A stretch of DNA of 64,000 nt from Aureococcus anophagefferens (lineage: Eukaryota > Sar > Pelagophyceae > Pelagomonadales > Pelagomonadaceae), in NCBI RefSeq assembly GCF_000186865.1, contig NW_008705566.1:549807-613806 (forward strand), given 5' to 3'. A program made the translations under genes and the position numbers. The notes beneath the pieces were generated by a model. That model had not been told where the DNA came from, made no database searches, and saw only the letters and a program-made list of their open reading frames with translations. Below, one piece after another: positions 54,946-63,646 of the stretch (the stretch's first letter is position 1; each line of letters begins with the position of its first letter).

Positions 54946-56172
54946 ATGCCGCCGCGCAGCGTCGACGAGTGGCTCGAGAGCATCAAGTACGGCTACGGCC
55001 GGCGCTACGTGAGCTTCTTCGACGAGCTCGGCGTCGAGGACGAGGACGACCTCCGGCGCATGAAGGACGCGCGCGTCGAGGAGCTGCGCCGCCTGCTGGA
55101 GCGCAGCGGCATCAAGCCCGTGCAGATGGACTACCTCACGGACGCCGTCGACGAGGTCCGCGGCGCCGGGCGGGGCTGGGGCGACGCGGAGGCGCGGCCG
55201 GCGGCCGAGGGCTTCGCGGGCGAGCCGCGCGAGCGGCCGCGGTCCGCGTCCGGCGGCCGCGAGGCCTACGGCGCGCCGCCGGACGCGGCGCGGCCGGCGT
55301 CGCCCCAGCGGCCCCAGTCCGCGTCGGCGGCGCGGCGCAAGCCCCGGCGCGACGCGGCGCCCGACTACGCCGTCGAGGACCGCGCGCTCGTCGAGCGCGG
55401 CCGGCCCCGGTCCGCGCCCGCGTCCAAACCGGGGTCCTTCGCGCGGAGCCTCGTGCTCCCCCAGCCGCCCAGCGCCGGCGGCTACTGGGCCCAGCCGGCG
55501 CCCGCGGACCTGCCGGTGACGCTCGTGAGCCCCGAGCCGAAGCGCGCGCGGAGCCCGAAGCGCGAGGCGCCCGGCTACGAGTCCCTGCGGCGCCGCCAGG
55601 TCACGGAGACGCTGGGCCGCCGGCGCCGCGAGCAGCACGCGACGGCGTCCTGGGAGGAGGAGGACGCCGACCGCGCCATGCGCGACGCCGCGGGCCGGGC
55701 GACGTGCCGGGTCCGCCGCGACGGCTCGGGCGTCTGGCGCCTCGACATCGACCCGAGCCGCCAGCTCGTCTACAAGCGCATCTCCGCGCCCGTGCGCGTC
55801 GACGGCGACCACAAGGCGGCCATCAAGGTCCAGCGGGAGCACGCCGAGGAGATGCGGAAGGTCTTCTCGCACCGCGTCAAGGTCAACCGCGACAAGGACG
55901 GCCTCTGGGCCATGAACCTGAAGAAGCCCGAGACGAAGGAGATGGACGCGGACCGCGTCGAGACCTGGCGGCGCGTCACGCAGCCCTTCCGCCTCAAGGG
56001 CGTCCACGTCCAGAGCATCGCGGAGATATCCGCCGAGGACCGCGAGAAGGAGGCGGCGAAGAAGCACTTCTACTACGCGTCCAAGGAGTCCCAGGAGTGG
56101 TGCACGCGCATGGCCCAGCCGCTCCGCGCGGCGGAGAAGTTCTCCAACTTCAGCCCCCGGGGGATTAACTGA
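54946..56172 (+). CDS. Hypothetical protein with SAM-like N-terminus
   Basis: 408 residues. The first 65 residues resemble a sterile-alpha-motif helix bundle: VDEWLESIKYGYGRRYVSFFDELGVEDEDDLRRMKDARVEELRRLLERSGIK, shown here as helices 5-15, 20-35 and 40-60. A long Ala/Arg/Pro-rich, probably disordered middle follows. The C-terminal third is basic and ordered-looking (VYKRISAPVRVDGDHKAAIK; VKVNRDKDGLWAMNLKKPETK; WCTRMAQPLRAAEKFSNF). No named family recognised. It converges with the 56180 gene, 7 bp apart. Confidence 0.6.
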   Translation: MPPRSVDEWLESIKYGYGRRYVSFFDELGVEDEDDLRRMKDARVEELRRLLERSGIKPVQMDYLTDAVDEVRGAGRGWGDAEARPAAEGFAGEPRERPRSASGGREAYGAPPDAARPASPQRPQSASAARRKPRRDAAPDYAVEDRALVERGRPRSAPASKPGSFARSLVLPQPPSAGGYWAQPAPADLPVTLVSPEPKRARSPKREAPGYESLRRRQVTETLGRRRREQHATASWEEEDADRAMRDAAGRATCRVRRDGSGVWRLDIDPSRQLVYKRISAPVRVDGDHKAAIKVQREHAEEMRKVFSHRVKVNRDKDGLWAMNLKKPETKEMDADRVETWRRVTQPFRLKGVHVQSIAEISAEDREKEAAKKHFYYASKESQEWCTRMAQPLRAAEKFSNFSPRGIN

Positions 56173-56179
56173 GCCTGCC

Positions 56180-56740
56180 TTACTGGTCCTCCTCCTTCTT
56201 CTTTTTGCCGCCGCCGAACATGCCCATGAGCTTTCCCATGAAGTCCGCGTCCTCGTCGACGTAGCCCTGGTCCGCGTAGGGCAGGCGCAGGTCGAAGCGC
56301 TCGCCGTTGTCGTACTGGCCGCCGACGCCGGCCTCGCCGCCCACGCCGAAGGACGGCAGCGGCAGCGGGATGCCGCCCTCGCGCTTTTCGCCGTCGACGC
56401 CCAGCCCCGTCTTGAGGTCGCCGATCTTGCCCTCCTTGCGCATCTTCTTCCACGCGATGAGCGGGTCCGCCGTCGGGTCCCGCTGGAACGCCCAGCGGTC
56501 GACCTGCTCTTTCTGCGCCTGCACCCGCTTCTCGTCGACCTTCTTGAAGTAGTCGCGCGTCTTGTCCTTGTCCTGCCGCCGGCTCAGGATTTCTTTCTGC
56601 TCCCGCATCATCTCGTCCTTCCAGTCGTCGTTCTTCGCGTCGTCCTTGCCGTCGAACCAGCCCCGGAGCGCCATCGAGCGCTGCGGGGCGGTCGGGGCGA
56701 CGAACGCCGACGCGCAGGCGACGACGAGGAGTAGGCGCAT
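56180..56740 (-). CDS. Plastid-targeted hypothetical protein
   Basis: 186 residues. The N-terminus MRLLLVVACASAFVAPTAP is a textbook bipartite signal with ASAFVAP at the signal-peptidase site. The mature protein is soluble and charged: helices (DDWKDEMMREQKEILSRRQ; DYFKKVDEKRVQAQKEQVDRW), a segment RDPTADPLIAWKKMRKEG, and a C-terminus DFMGKLMGMFGGGKKKKEEDQ. No enzyme motif seen. Function unknown; targeting is well supported. Confidence 0.72.
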   Translation of the reverse strand: MRLLLVVACASAFVAPTAPQRSMALRGWFDGKDDAKNDDWKDEMMREQKEILSRRQDKDKTRDYFKKVDEKRVQAQKEQVDRWAFQRDPTADPLIAWKKMRKEGKIGDLKTGLGVDGEKREGGIPLPLPSFGVGGEAGVGGQYDNGERFDLRLPYADQGYVDEDADFMGKLMGMFGGGKKKKEEDQ

Positions 56741-56987
56741 GGATGTCACGAACTCTGCGCCCATAAGATCGGCCGCTTCGGCTACCTGGATGACGATCTC
56801 TGCTCCCATAAGATCGGCTCGAACGCTCGCCGCCGCGCCGTTCGGGCAATTCGGCCACAGGCCTGAGGCTCCTCGTCGGACGCCGCGGCCTTCAGCGCGT
56901 AAACACGCCCAGCGACCCAGCCGCACCGCCTCACACCGCGCTGCGAGTTCGCCGGACGCGCCGCGCTCCGAACCGCGGCGGAGACCC

Positions 56988-57601
56988 ATGTTCGTCCAGT
57001 CCCCGCCGCAGCCGCCGCCGTCGCCGCACGCCGCGGCGCCCGCGGCGCCGTTCACGCCGCACGAGCACGCCCTCTTCGTCGAGGGCGTCGAGGTGTTTTG
57101 CAACCAGTCCGGCGCGCCCGTCGGCGACGCCGCCTGGCGCCACATCGCCGCGCACGTGCGGACGCGGACGCCCGACGAGATCAAGGCGCACGCGCAGTAC
57201 TACCTCATGAGCCTCCAGTCGCGCAACCCGGAGATCACGCGCGTCCCGCCGCGTCCCGCGCGAGCCGCCGCGCGCGGGCGACGCGCCGGAACACGCGCGG
57301 CAAAAACATATTTCGCGCGCGCGCGACGTTCCCGTTTCGCTTCCGCGGCCGCGCGGCCGCGTCCCACTCGCGTCCTCCCAGGCTCGCGTCGACGGCGGGC
57401 ACGTGGACGCCGGCGTGGTCGCCGGCGGAGAACAAGGCCTTCGAGAACGCCCTCGCGACCTACGAGGAGGGCGACGCGGACCGATGGACGAAGATCGCCG
57501 CGCTCCTCCCGGCCAAGTCCGCCGCGGACGTGCAGCAGTGGTACGAGCGGCTCCTCGGGGACCTCCTCGAGATCGAGCGCGGCGCGGGGCAACGAGGCTA
57601 G
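56988..57601 (+). CDS. SANT/MYB-domain protein (2 exons)
   Basis: Exons 56988-57238 and 57382-57601 join to 156 residues. Exon 1 contains a first MYB/SANT-like repeat (FTPHEHALFVEGVEVFC, WRHIAAHVRTRTPDEIKAHAQYYL). Exon 2 holds a second: TWTPAWSPAENKAFENALATY, DRWTKIAALLPAKSAADVQQWYERLL, with the Trp spacing of SANT domains. It probably binds DNA or chromatin. The intron is GC-AG, phase 2 (ITLAST across the junction). The GC donor is chosen because it is the only one joining the two repeats in frame. Confidence 0.72.
57239..57381 (+). other. GC-AG intron (143 bp)
   Basis: ATCAC|GCGCGTCC...CTCCCAG|GCTCGCG. Contains a short AT-richer patch (CAAAAACATATTTCG). No introner termini found. Confidence 0.65.
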
Positions 57602-57665
57602 CCGCGGCCGGCGCCGCCCGCGCGACGCGGACTTTTGTTAGGCACGCGGGCCTTACGCGCGTCCG

Positions 57666-58910
57666 CTACGCCTTACACGCGCGCTTCGCGTCGAGCTCGC
57701 GCCCGAGCGCCGCGAGCGCCGCGTGGCGCGGCGCGAGGTGCGCGTCGGCGGCCCGCTGGGCCGCGGGCGTCGCCGCGCGGTTCTTCCGGTCGCTGTCCGC
57801 GCGCGCGTTGAAGCGGCCCGCGCCGAGCAGCGTCTCGTGGCCCTTGGAGTACTTCTCCGACGTCGCGACCATGGCGCGTCGCGCCCGGTCGTCCACGTCC
57901 ACCCCGAAGAAGTGCGGGAAGACGTCGTCGACGAGCGCCGCGGTCATGTCCGCCGTGTACTCCAACACGCGCCCGCAGCCGTCGTGGCCCGCCTTGGCCG
58001 CCGCGAGGGCGCCGTCGCAGAGGTGCGCCAGGTGCGCGGCGCAGTAGTCCTCCGGCGGCGCGTCCGCGCAGCCGTCCAGCAGCGCGCAGACGTCCTTCGG
58101 CGTTCGTCGTTGCTTCGCGACGCAGACGGCCCTCCCGAAACCGCGGGCGCCGTGGGACATCAGCACCTGCACGGGATCGCGGTGGATGAAGAGCCAGGGC
58201 ACGTCCGGGAAGGCGTCGAGCACGTCGGCCATGCGCGCGGACACGGCGCTCTGAAATTTCACGAAGAGCTTCGCGTGCGGCCCCCGGGCCCCGTCCCGCG
58301 TCGTCGGCGCGCCCAGCAGCGCCACGTAGTCTCTCAGCGCCTCCCGGAGCGCCGCGCGCGACGCCTTGCGCGACTCGGGCAGGCGCATGCCCTCGGAGTA
58401 GACGAGGTGCGACGGCACCGCCGCCAGCAAATTCGCGGCGAGCGTCGAGCCGACGCGGCTCTCGTGGAAGATGAAGGCCGACGGTTTCAGCGGCGGGCCG
58501 AGCTTGCGCGCCGCGGCGGCGGCGTCGGCGAGCTTCACCTCCTTGCGCCGGTCGGCGCCGCCGCAGCCCGACTTTTGCTGCAGCGCCGTGAACTTGGGCG
58601 CGTCGTGCGGCGCGCGCCAGTAGCGGTCCCAGTCGACGAGGCACATGGTCACGGACCAGCGCACGCCGCTGTCGCCGAACTCGCGCGCCGTCGTCTGGAT
58701 GGGCACCCAGAGCTCCGGGATGTGCACCGACGCGTAGGGCGTGGCGTCGTCGGCCGCCGGCGATGCGTCGTCGCCGCGCAGCGTCGTGTCGCGGAAGCGC
58801 GCGCTCGCCGCCGGTATGAGCCACGGCGCGGCGAGGAAGAGAAACATGGCGCAACAGGCCCAGCGCTCCGCCGCCGCTCGCGCAGCGCTGCGCGCGGGAC
58901 GATAGCCCAT
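57666..58910 (-). CDS. Sulfotransferase-family protein
   Basis: 414 residues. The PAPS 5'-phosphosulfate loop is AFIFHESRVGSTLAANLL and the 3'-phosphate motif is PWLFIHRDPVQVLMSHGARG, in the right order. An N-terminal membrane anchor (CCAMFLFLAAPWLIPAA) fits a type II Golgi enzyme. The loop starts FHESRxGST rather than HVPKSGGT, so this belongs to a different subfamily from the 9301 gene. Conserved Cys in the C-terminal half (CALLDGCADAPPEDYC) may pair. It probably sulfates a secreted glycan or small molecule. Divergent from the GH32 gene, 82 bp apart. Confidence 0.8.
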   Translation of the reverse strand: MGYRPARSAARAAAERWACCAMFLFLAAPWLIPAASARFRDTTLRGDDASPAADDATPYASVHIPELWVPIQTTAREFGDSGVRWSVTMCLVDWDRYWRAPHDAPKFTALQQKSGCGGADRRKEVKLADAAAAARKLGPPLKPSAFIFHESRVGSTLAANLLAAVPSHLVYSEGMRLPESRKASRAALREALRDYVALLGAPTTRDGARGPHAKLFVKFQSAVSARMADVLDAFPDVPWLFIHRDPVQVLMSHGARGFGRAVCVAKQRRTPKDVCALLDGCADAPPEDYCAAHLAHLCDGALAAAKAGHDGCGRVLEYTADMTAALVDDVFPHFFGVDVDDRARRAMVATSEKYSKGHETLLGAGRFNARADSDRKNRAATPAAQRAADAHLAPRHAALAALGRELDAKRACKA

Positions 58911-58992
58911 CGCGGCGCCCGCTGCTCAGCGCTGAGTAAACTTTGCCTTTATGAACTTCAGCAACGCATCAAAGCCGCAAAATTATGTCATT

Positions 58993-60790
58993 ATGGGCTG
59001 CCTGATGCTGCGCCATCTACTCTGCTGCGCCGCGCTGCGGCGCGGCCTCGCGCAGGGCGACGCCTACGCGCGGCGCATGCAGCCCCGCTACCACGTGGCG
59101 CCGGAGCGGAACTGGCTCAACGACCCCAACGGCCTGGCGCAGGTCGACGGCGTCTACCACGTCTTCTTCCAGCACAACGAGCGCGCGGCGACGTGGGGCA
59201 ACATCGTCTGGGGCCACGCGACGAGCACGGACCTCGCGCGGTGGACGCGCGAGCCGCCCATCCTCCGCGACCCGCCGCCCTACGAGGCCGGCGGCGCCTG
59301 GAGCGGCTCGCTCGCGCGCGTCGGCGGGCGCCTCGCGGCGCTCTACACGTGCGTCGACGGCGCGCGCGCGAACCGCCAGTGCGCGGCGTTCCCGGAGGAC
59401 GCGACGCTGAGGCGGTGGGTCCGCGCGGTGGAGAACCCCGTCGTCGCGGCGCCGCCGCCGGGCGTGCCCGGGTCCCTCTTCCGCGACCCGACGGAGGCCT
59501 TCGCCTGGCGGGGGCGGACCTACGCGGGCGTCGGCGCGTCGCTGGACGGCCGCGGCGCCGTGCTCCTCTACGAGGCCGCGTCCGCGACGAACTGGACCTA
59601 CGCGGGGCCGCTCTGGCGCGCGCCGCCGCCGCCGCCGGGCTGCCGGGGCTGGACCGACGGCCCGCGCTGCGCGTCGATGATGGTCGAGTGCCCGGACCTC
59701 TTCGCCCTCGGCGGCGACCGCTACGCCCTCAAGGCGAGCCTCGGCGGCCGCCTGCGGCGCGACGTCGTCCTCGTCGGGACGATGAGCGGCGACCCGCCGG
59801 CCTTCGCGCCGGAGGCGCCGCGGCCGCGCTGCGGCGGCGGCGGCTTCCGGCCCGCGGCCGACGCCGCGGCGGACGCCGAATTCGGGACGCGCCTCGACTG
59901 CGGCGGCGCCTACGCGGCGAAGAGTTTCACGGACGACCGCGGCCGGCGCCTGAGCCCGGCCCCGCGTCCCGCGGCCATTTTCGAGAGATTTGGGGTGGGA
60001 ACACGAGGAGACATCGTCACCGTCATGCTCGGTAGGCCTGGCCTGGGTCCGCGACGCCGCGCCGGCGAGCTTGCCCTACGACGGCGCCTTGACGCTGCCG
60101 CGCGTCCTCACCTGGTCCGAAGCCTGCGGCTGCCTGCTCGCGCGCTTCGCGCCCGACCTCGAGGCGCTGCGCGTCGGCGAGCCGCTCGCGGCCGAGGCGG
60201 CGGACCAGCGCCTCGCCTTCGTCGGCGACGGCCTCGCCGACGCCGCGGAGCTCCGGCTCGCCGTCGACCGGCCCGCGGACGCGAAGAACTTCTACCGCTG
60301 CGTCGTCCAGCTCTCGCGGCGCCGCAAGACGCTCATGGCGTCGGTCTGGTGCAACGCGCCCGACGACCGCGGCGATTCGGCCTGCGCGGTCGGCGTCGAG
60401 GACGCGCTCACGACCGCGGGGCTCGCGAGCCGGACGCGGCGGGACGCGAACGCGACCGCGCGCGCCCAGGCGCGCTACTTCGAGAGCCTCACGCTGCCGG
60501 ACCGGCGCCTCCGGGAGAGGACCGCGCACTGCGCCATGTCGCTGACGCTCCGGGGCGGCGAGCCCCTGGCCTTCGCGATCTACGTCGACGGCTCCCTCGT
60601 CGAGTGGGACGTCGGCGGCGGCCGGACGGCCTGCGCGCACCGCTGGTACGACGCGCTCGACGCGCCGGCCGACGGCGCGCTCCGCGTGTCGGCCGTGGCC
60701 CACGGCCCCCGCGCGGGGCGCCGGGAGCCGCCCTTCGCCGCGCACCTCACGGCGTGGCGCCTCGCCCCCGCGTTTCGCGAGGTTGGTTAG
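58993..60790 (+). CDS. GH32 beta-fructofuranosidase (invertase-like)
   Basis: Exons 58993-59953 and 60036-60790 join to 571 residues. A signal peptide (MLRHLLCCAALRRGLAQG) is followed by the GH32 catalytic motifs: WLNDPNGLAQVDGVYHVFFQH (nucleophile Asp), FRDPTEAFAW (transition-state Asp), and VECPDLF (acid/base Glu). Splicing gives RRLSLAWVRDAAP then GALTLPRVL, matching the WGW/LPR region. The C-terminal beta-sandwich contains CAMSLTLRGGEPLAFAIYVDGSLVEW. It hydrolyses sucrose or fructans outside the cell or in the vacuole. Its stop overlaps the stop of the opposite gene (TTAG at 60787-60790). Confidence 0.9.
59954..60035 (+). mobile_element. Introner K (family 3, diverged), GC-AG intron
   Basis: TSD GCCCGGCC (59954-59961) and GCCTGGCC (60036-60043). 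The right end CCGTCATGCTCGGTAG is 12/16 identical to introner I and J ends (CCGTCGCACTTGGTAG). The left end is diverged. Splicing restores RRLSLAWVRDAA, phase 1. Length 82 bp. Confidence 0.8.
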
Positions 60791-62331
60791 GTGAACTGGG
60801 TCTTCGTCTCGTCGTCGTCGGCGTAGTCCTCGAAGTCGTCGTCGTCGTCGTCGTCGCCGTCCTCGGAGACGGCCTTGGCCTCGGCCTCCTCGTAGGGGCA
60901 CTCCGTGAGGCCCGGCTGCTGGATGAGGGGCTTGGTCCAGTGGGGCCGCGTGTGCCAGCGCAGCAGCTCGAGGTCGAAGATGAGCTTCGCGTTGGGCGGG
61001 ATGAGCGGCTTGACGCCGTCGGAGCCGTAGCCGTACTCGGGCGAGATCGTCAGCTTCGACCGCTCGCCGAAGGACATCTGGAGCACGCCCCGGTCCCAGC
61101 CGCGGATGACCTGGCCGATGCCCAGCACGAACTCGAAGGTGCGCTTCGACTTGCGCGTGTTCTCGATCTCCTTGCCGCCGTCGTGGAGCTTGCAGACGTA
61201 GTGGCACCGGACGACGTCGCCGATCTGCGGGTACGTCTCCTCGTCGCCCGGGAAGAGCACCTCGATCTGCACGTTGTCCCGGTCCTGCTTCAGCTCCAGC
61301 AGCTCCTCCTCCGTCGGCAGGAGGTCGTCCTCGTCGACGTCGTCCGCCGCGAGGACCTCGGGCCCGAGGTCGTCGTTCTCGCTCGACGAGCTCGACGACG
61401 ACGACGCGCCCTGGGACTCGTCGTCGTCCATGTCGTCCTCGACGTCGTCGTCCTCGACATCTAAATCGTCGCCGCCGTTCTCCCGGCGCTCGTAGCGGAG
61501 CTTGTACTTGCGGAGCGCGACGTCGATCCTCCGCTGGTGGAGCCGCTTCGTGATGCCCAGCTCCTTGAAGTCGTCCTCGTCCATGTTCAGCAGCAAGAGG
61601 CCGTCGACCTTGGAGGCCAGCAGCGACGGCACGTGCTCCTCGAGGTCCAGCTCCAGGAACCAGGCGACGACGTGCTCGTTGCGCCACTCGTCGAAGTTCT
61701 TCGCGCGCTTCTGCCCCTTGAGGGCGTCGGCCATGCGCTTCAATCTCACCTCCTTGCCGAGCTGCTCGTAGGTGCCCTGCTTGACCTCCTCGATCTCCGC
61801 CTCCTTCTCCTCGAGGCGCGCCTTGAGCGCCTTGATCTCCTCGTCGCGGCTCACGATGAGCGCGGAGTCGGGCCCGAGCTGCGGCGCCGCGTCCGCGCCC
61901 AAGAGATGCATCTTGTCCGCCGGGTTGTCCCAGCGCACCTCCTTCGTGACCGTGTTCGTGTAGTAGTACTCGCCGCTGTCCGGGTCGAAGTCCTTGCGGT
62001 AGATCTCGGGCATGAGCGCGTTGACGCGCCGCCTCGCCAACTTGGCGCGGAACACGGCCTGGATCGTCGTCGCCTTGCCCACGGCCGCCCGGTCGTTGCG
62101 GTAGGGCGGCATGGCCCGCAGGACGATGGGCAGGTCCCAGTGCGACTCGCCCGTCATCTTGTTGTAGTAGAAGTAGTCCTCGCTCTCGGCGTCGTAGCCC
62201 ACCTCGTAGACCGACCGCGCGACGGCGAGCAGCCGGTTCGCGCCGGACTTGAGCCGCACGACGGCCTGGATCTTCGACGCCGCCACGCGCCGCACCTTCC
62301 ACGCCGGCGCGTCCATGTCGAGCGGCGCCAT
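60787..62331 (-). CDS. IQ-WW-IQ-WW-SAM-FKBP multidomain protein
   Basis: 514 residues. In order: IQ motif (ASKIQAVVRLKSGANRLL, about 19-36), WW-like repeat (DAESEDYFYYNKMTGESHWDLP, about 48-70), second IQ (ATTIQAVFRAKLARRRVN), second WW (DPDSGEYYYTNTVTKEVRWDNP), a coiled coil (IKALKARLEEKEAEIEEVK), SAM domain (VVAWFLELDLEEHVPSLLA; LLLLNMDEDDFKELGI), an acidic/poly-Ser linker, and a C-terminal FKBP peptidyl-prolyl isomerase (VVRCHYVCKLHDGGKEIENT; GIGQVIRGWDRGVLQM; LTISPEYGYG; LIFDLELLRW). IQ motifs bind calmodulin-like proteins and FKBP active-site aromatics look conserved. A scaffold-type folding factor is likely. This domain order is unusual. Confidence 0.88.
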   Translation of the reverse strand: MAPLDMDAPAWKVRRVAASKIQAVVRLKSGANRLLAVARSVYEVGYDAESEDYFYYNKMTGESHWDLPIVLRAMPPYRNDRAAVGKATTIQAVFRAKLARRRVNALMPEIYRKDFDPDSGEYYYTNTVTKEVRWDNPADKMHLLGADAAPQLGPDSALIVSRDEEIKALKARLEEKEAEIEEVKQGTYEQLGKEVRLKRMADALKGQKRAKNFDEWRNEHVVAWFLELDLEEHVPSLLASKVDGLLLLNMDEDDFKELGITKRLHQRRIDVALRKYKLRYERRENGGDDLDVEDDDVEDDMDDDESQGASSSSSSSSENDDLGPEVLAADDVDEDDLLPTEEELLELKQDRDNVQIEVLFPGDEETYPQIGDVVRCHYVCKLHDGGKEIENTRKSKRTFEFVLGIGQVIRGWDRGVLQMSFGERSKLTISPEYGYGSDGVKPLIPPNAKLIFDLELLRWHTRPHWTKPLIQQPGLTECPYEEAEAKAVSEDGDDDDDDDFEDYADDDETKTQFT

Positions 62332-62665
62332 GGCTGCCGTTGAGGGCGTCCAAAACCTCGAGCGCGCGCGGGCTGCCCGAGACAGCGCGGACGGCAGAGC
62401 TTACGTCTCCAATGCACGCCGTGTTGAACCTGTTGAGATTCCCGTTTCCCGCCCAGCTCGCTTCGCTCTCCCGAAGCGGACATCCACTCTGCTTCGCGCG
62501 CAACCCGCACGCACCCCCAAAAACACCCCCGCACCCGCTCTCTCGCCCCCCGGTCCCGTCCCCGTAGGCGCACGGACCCTTCATCGTCTTTTTTTAGAGA
62601 CTCTCCCGCCCCGCGCGCGACTTGAATCGCGTATCCTTCTCCCGACGTTCCTTTCAAAAGAGAGC
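62332..62665. other. Divergent intergenic region
   Basis: Between starts at 62331 (minus) and 62666 (plus). A C-rich tract of CCCCCAAAAACACCCCCGC type lies near 62512-62530. No gene is seen. Confidence 0.5.
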
Positions 62666-63470
62666 ATGTCTTCCCTCCGCGTGACCGCCGCCATCACGCC
62701 CACGAAGAGCCGCAAGCGCTCCGCCGCCGCCGCCGCCGTCGTCACCCCGCCCAAGGGCAAGAAGACCAAGGCCGCCGCGCCGACGCCGTCGACGCCCGTC
62801 GACGAGGGCAAGTGGCGCCAGGCCATGCGCGCCTCCGGCGCCCGCCCCCGCGCGCGCCCCGCCCCCGCGCCCCCGCGCCGCGCCCTCACGCGCCCCGCCC
62901 CCCAGGTCCATCTTCCGCAAGTTCATGCCCGGCCTCGGCCACGACGGCGTCGGCCTCTACGGCACGCTGACGAACGCGACGATGCGGCGCATGATCGAGA
63001 AGGTCGAGTGCGAGGACCGCACGCACGTCGACGTCGGCGCCGCCGACGGCAAGGTGCTGCTGGGCGCCATGGCCCTCGGCGCGCGCCNNNNNNNNNNNNN
63101 NNNNNNNNNNNNNNNNNNNNNNNNNNNNNNNNNNNNNGGAATCTGCGACCTCCGCGGCCCCTCCGTCGAGGCCTGGCTCGCCGAGGTCTTCGGCGCGGCC
63201 GACGACGGCTCCAAAATCACCGTCTCCGCCGTGTGGCACGGCTTCGACCCGCCGGCCAAGGAGACGCTCCTCGCCGCCGTCGCGGCGTCGACGCGCGTCA
63301 CGCGCTTCTCCCTCATCGGCCCGGCGAAGCGCGACTACGGCAAGCCCGAGGCCGTCCTCGACTTCGTCAAGGCGCGCGGCGCCAAGGTCGAGCTCGTCGG
63401 CGACGACTGCGCGAACCTCTCGGGCTCCGGCGAGAACCAGCGCGTCATGACCTTCGAGATCCTCCGATAG
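62666..63470 (+). CDS. DOT1-like / class I methyltransferase (2 exons, small gap)
   Basis: Exon 1 (62666-62826) is a basic N-terminus (TPTKSRKRSAAAAAVV; PPKGKKTKAAAP) like a nuclear signal. Exon 2 (62906-63470) continues in frame: SIFRKFMPGLGHDGVGLYGTLTNATMRRMIEKV, THVDVGAADGKVLLGAMALGA (SAM motif I). After a 50-N gap comes ITVSAVWHGFDPPAKETLLAAV and FSLIGPAKRDYGKP. The YGxL...MRRxI, then DVGAADGKVLL layout resembles DOT1-type histone-lysine methyltransferases. The GC-AG intron is phase 2. Substrate inferred only from fold. Confidence 0.65.
62827..62905 (+). other. GC-AG intron (79 bp), C-rich
   Basis: GGCCAT|GCGCGCC...CCCCCCAG|GTCCATC. Only this donor restores frame (QAMSIFRKF). Polypyrimidine-rich and without introner termini. 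Confidence 0.65.
63088..63137. other. Assembly gap (50 N)
   Basis: Short run of N within the methyltransferase; the frame happens to be kept across it. Confidence 0.95.
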
Positions 63471-63591
63471 GTCAAACCGCCACGCTCGCATCGTCGCCAA
63501 GCTCGCTCGCCACCCCGCCGGGAGAACGGCCGCGCGCGCGCCACACGGGGCGGCCCTCGGGAGGCCGCCCCGCACGACCGGCGCGCCCAAA

Positions 63592-63646
63592 GCAGTAACG
63601 CGGATCTCTCCCTAGATCTCGCAGTAACGCGGATCTCTCCCTCGAA
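63592..63646. repeat. Short direct repeat downstream of convergent genes
   Basis: GCAGTAACGCGGATCTCTCC occurs twice about 38 bp apart, between the convergent 3' ends of the methyltransferase and the last gene. Confidence 0.75.
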
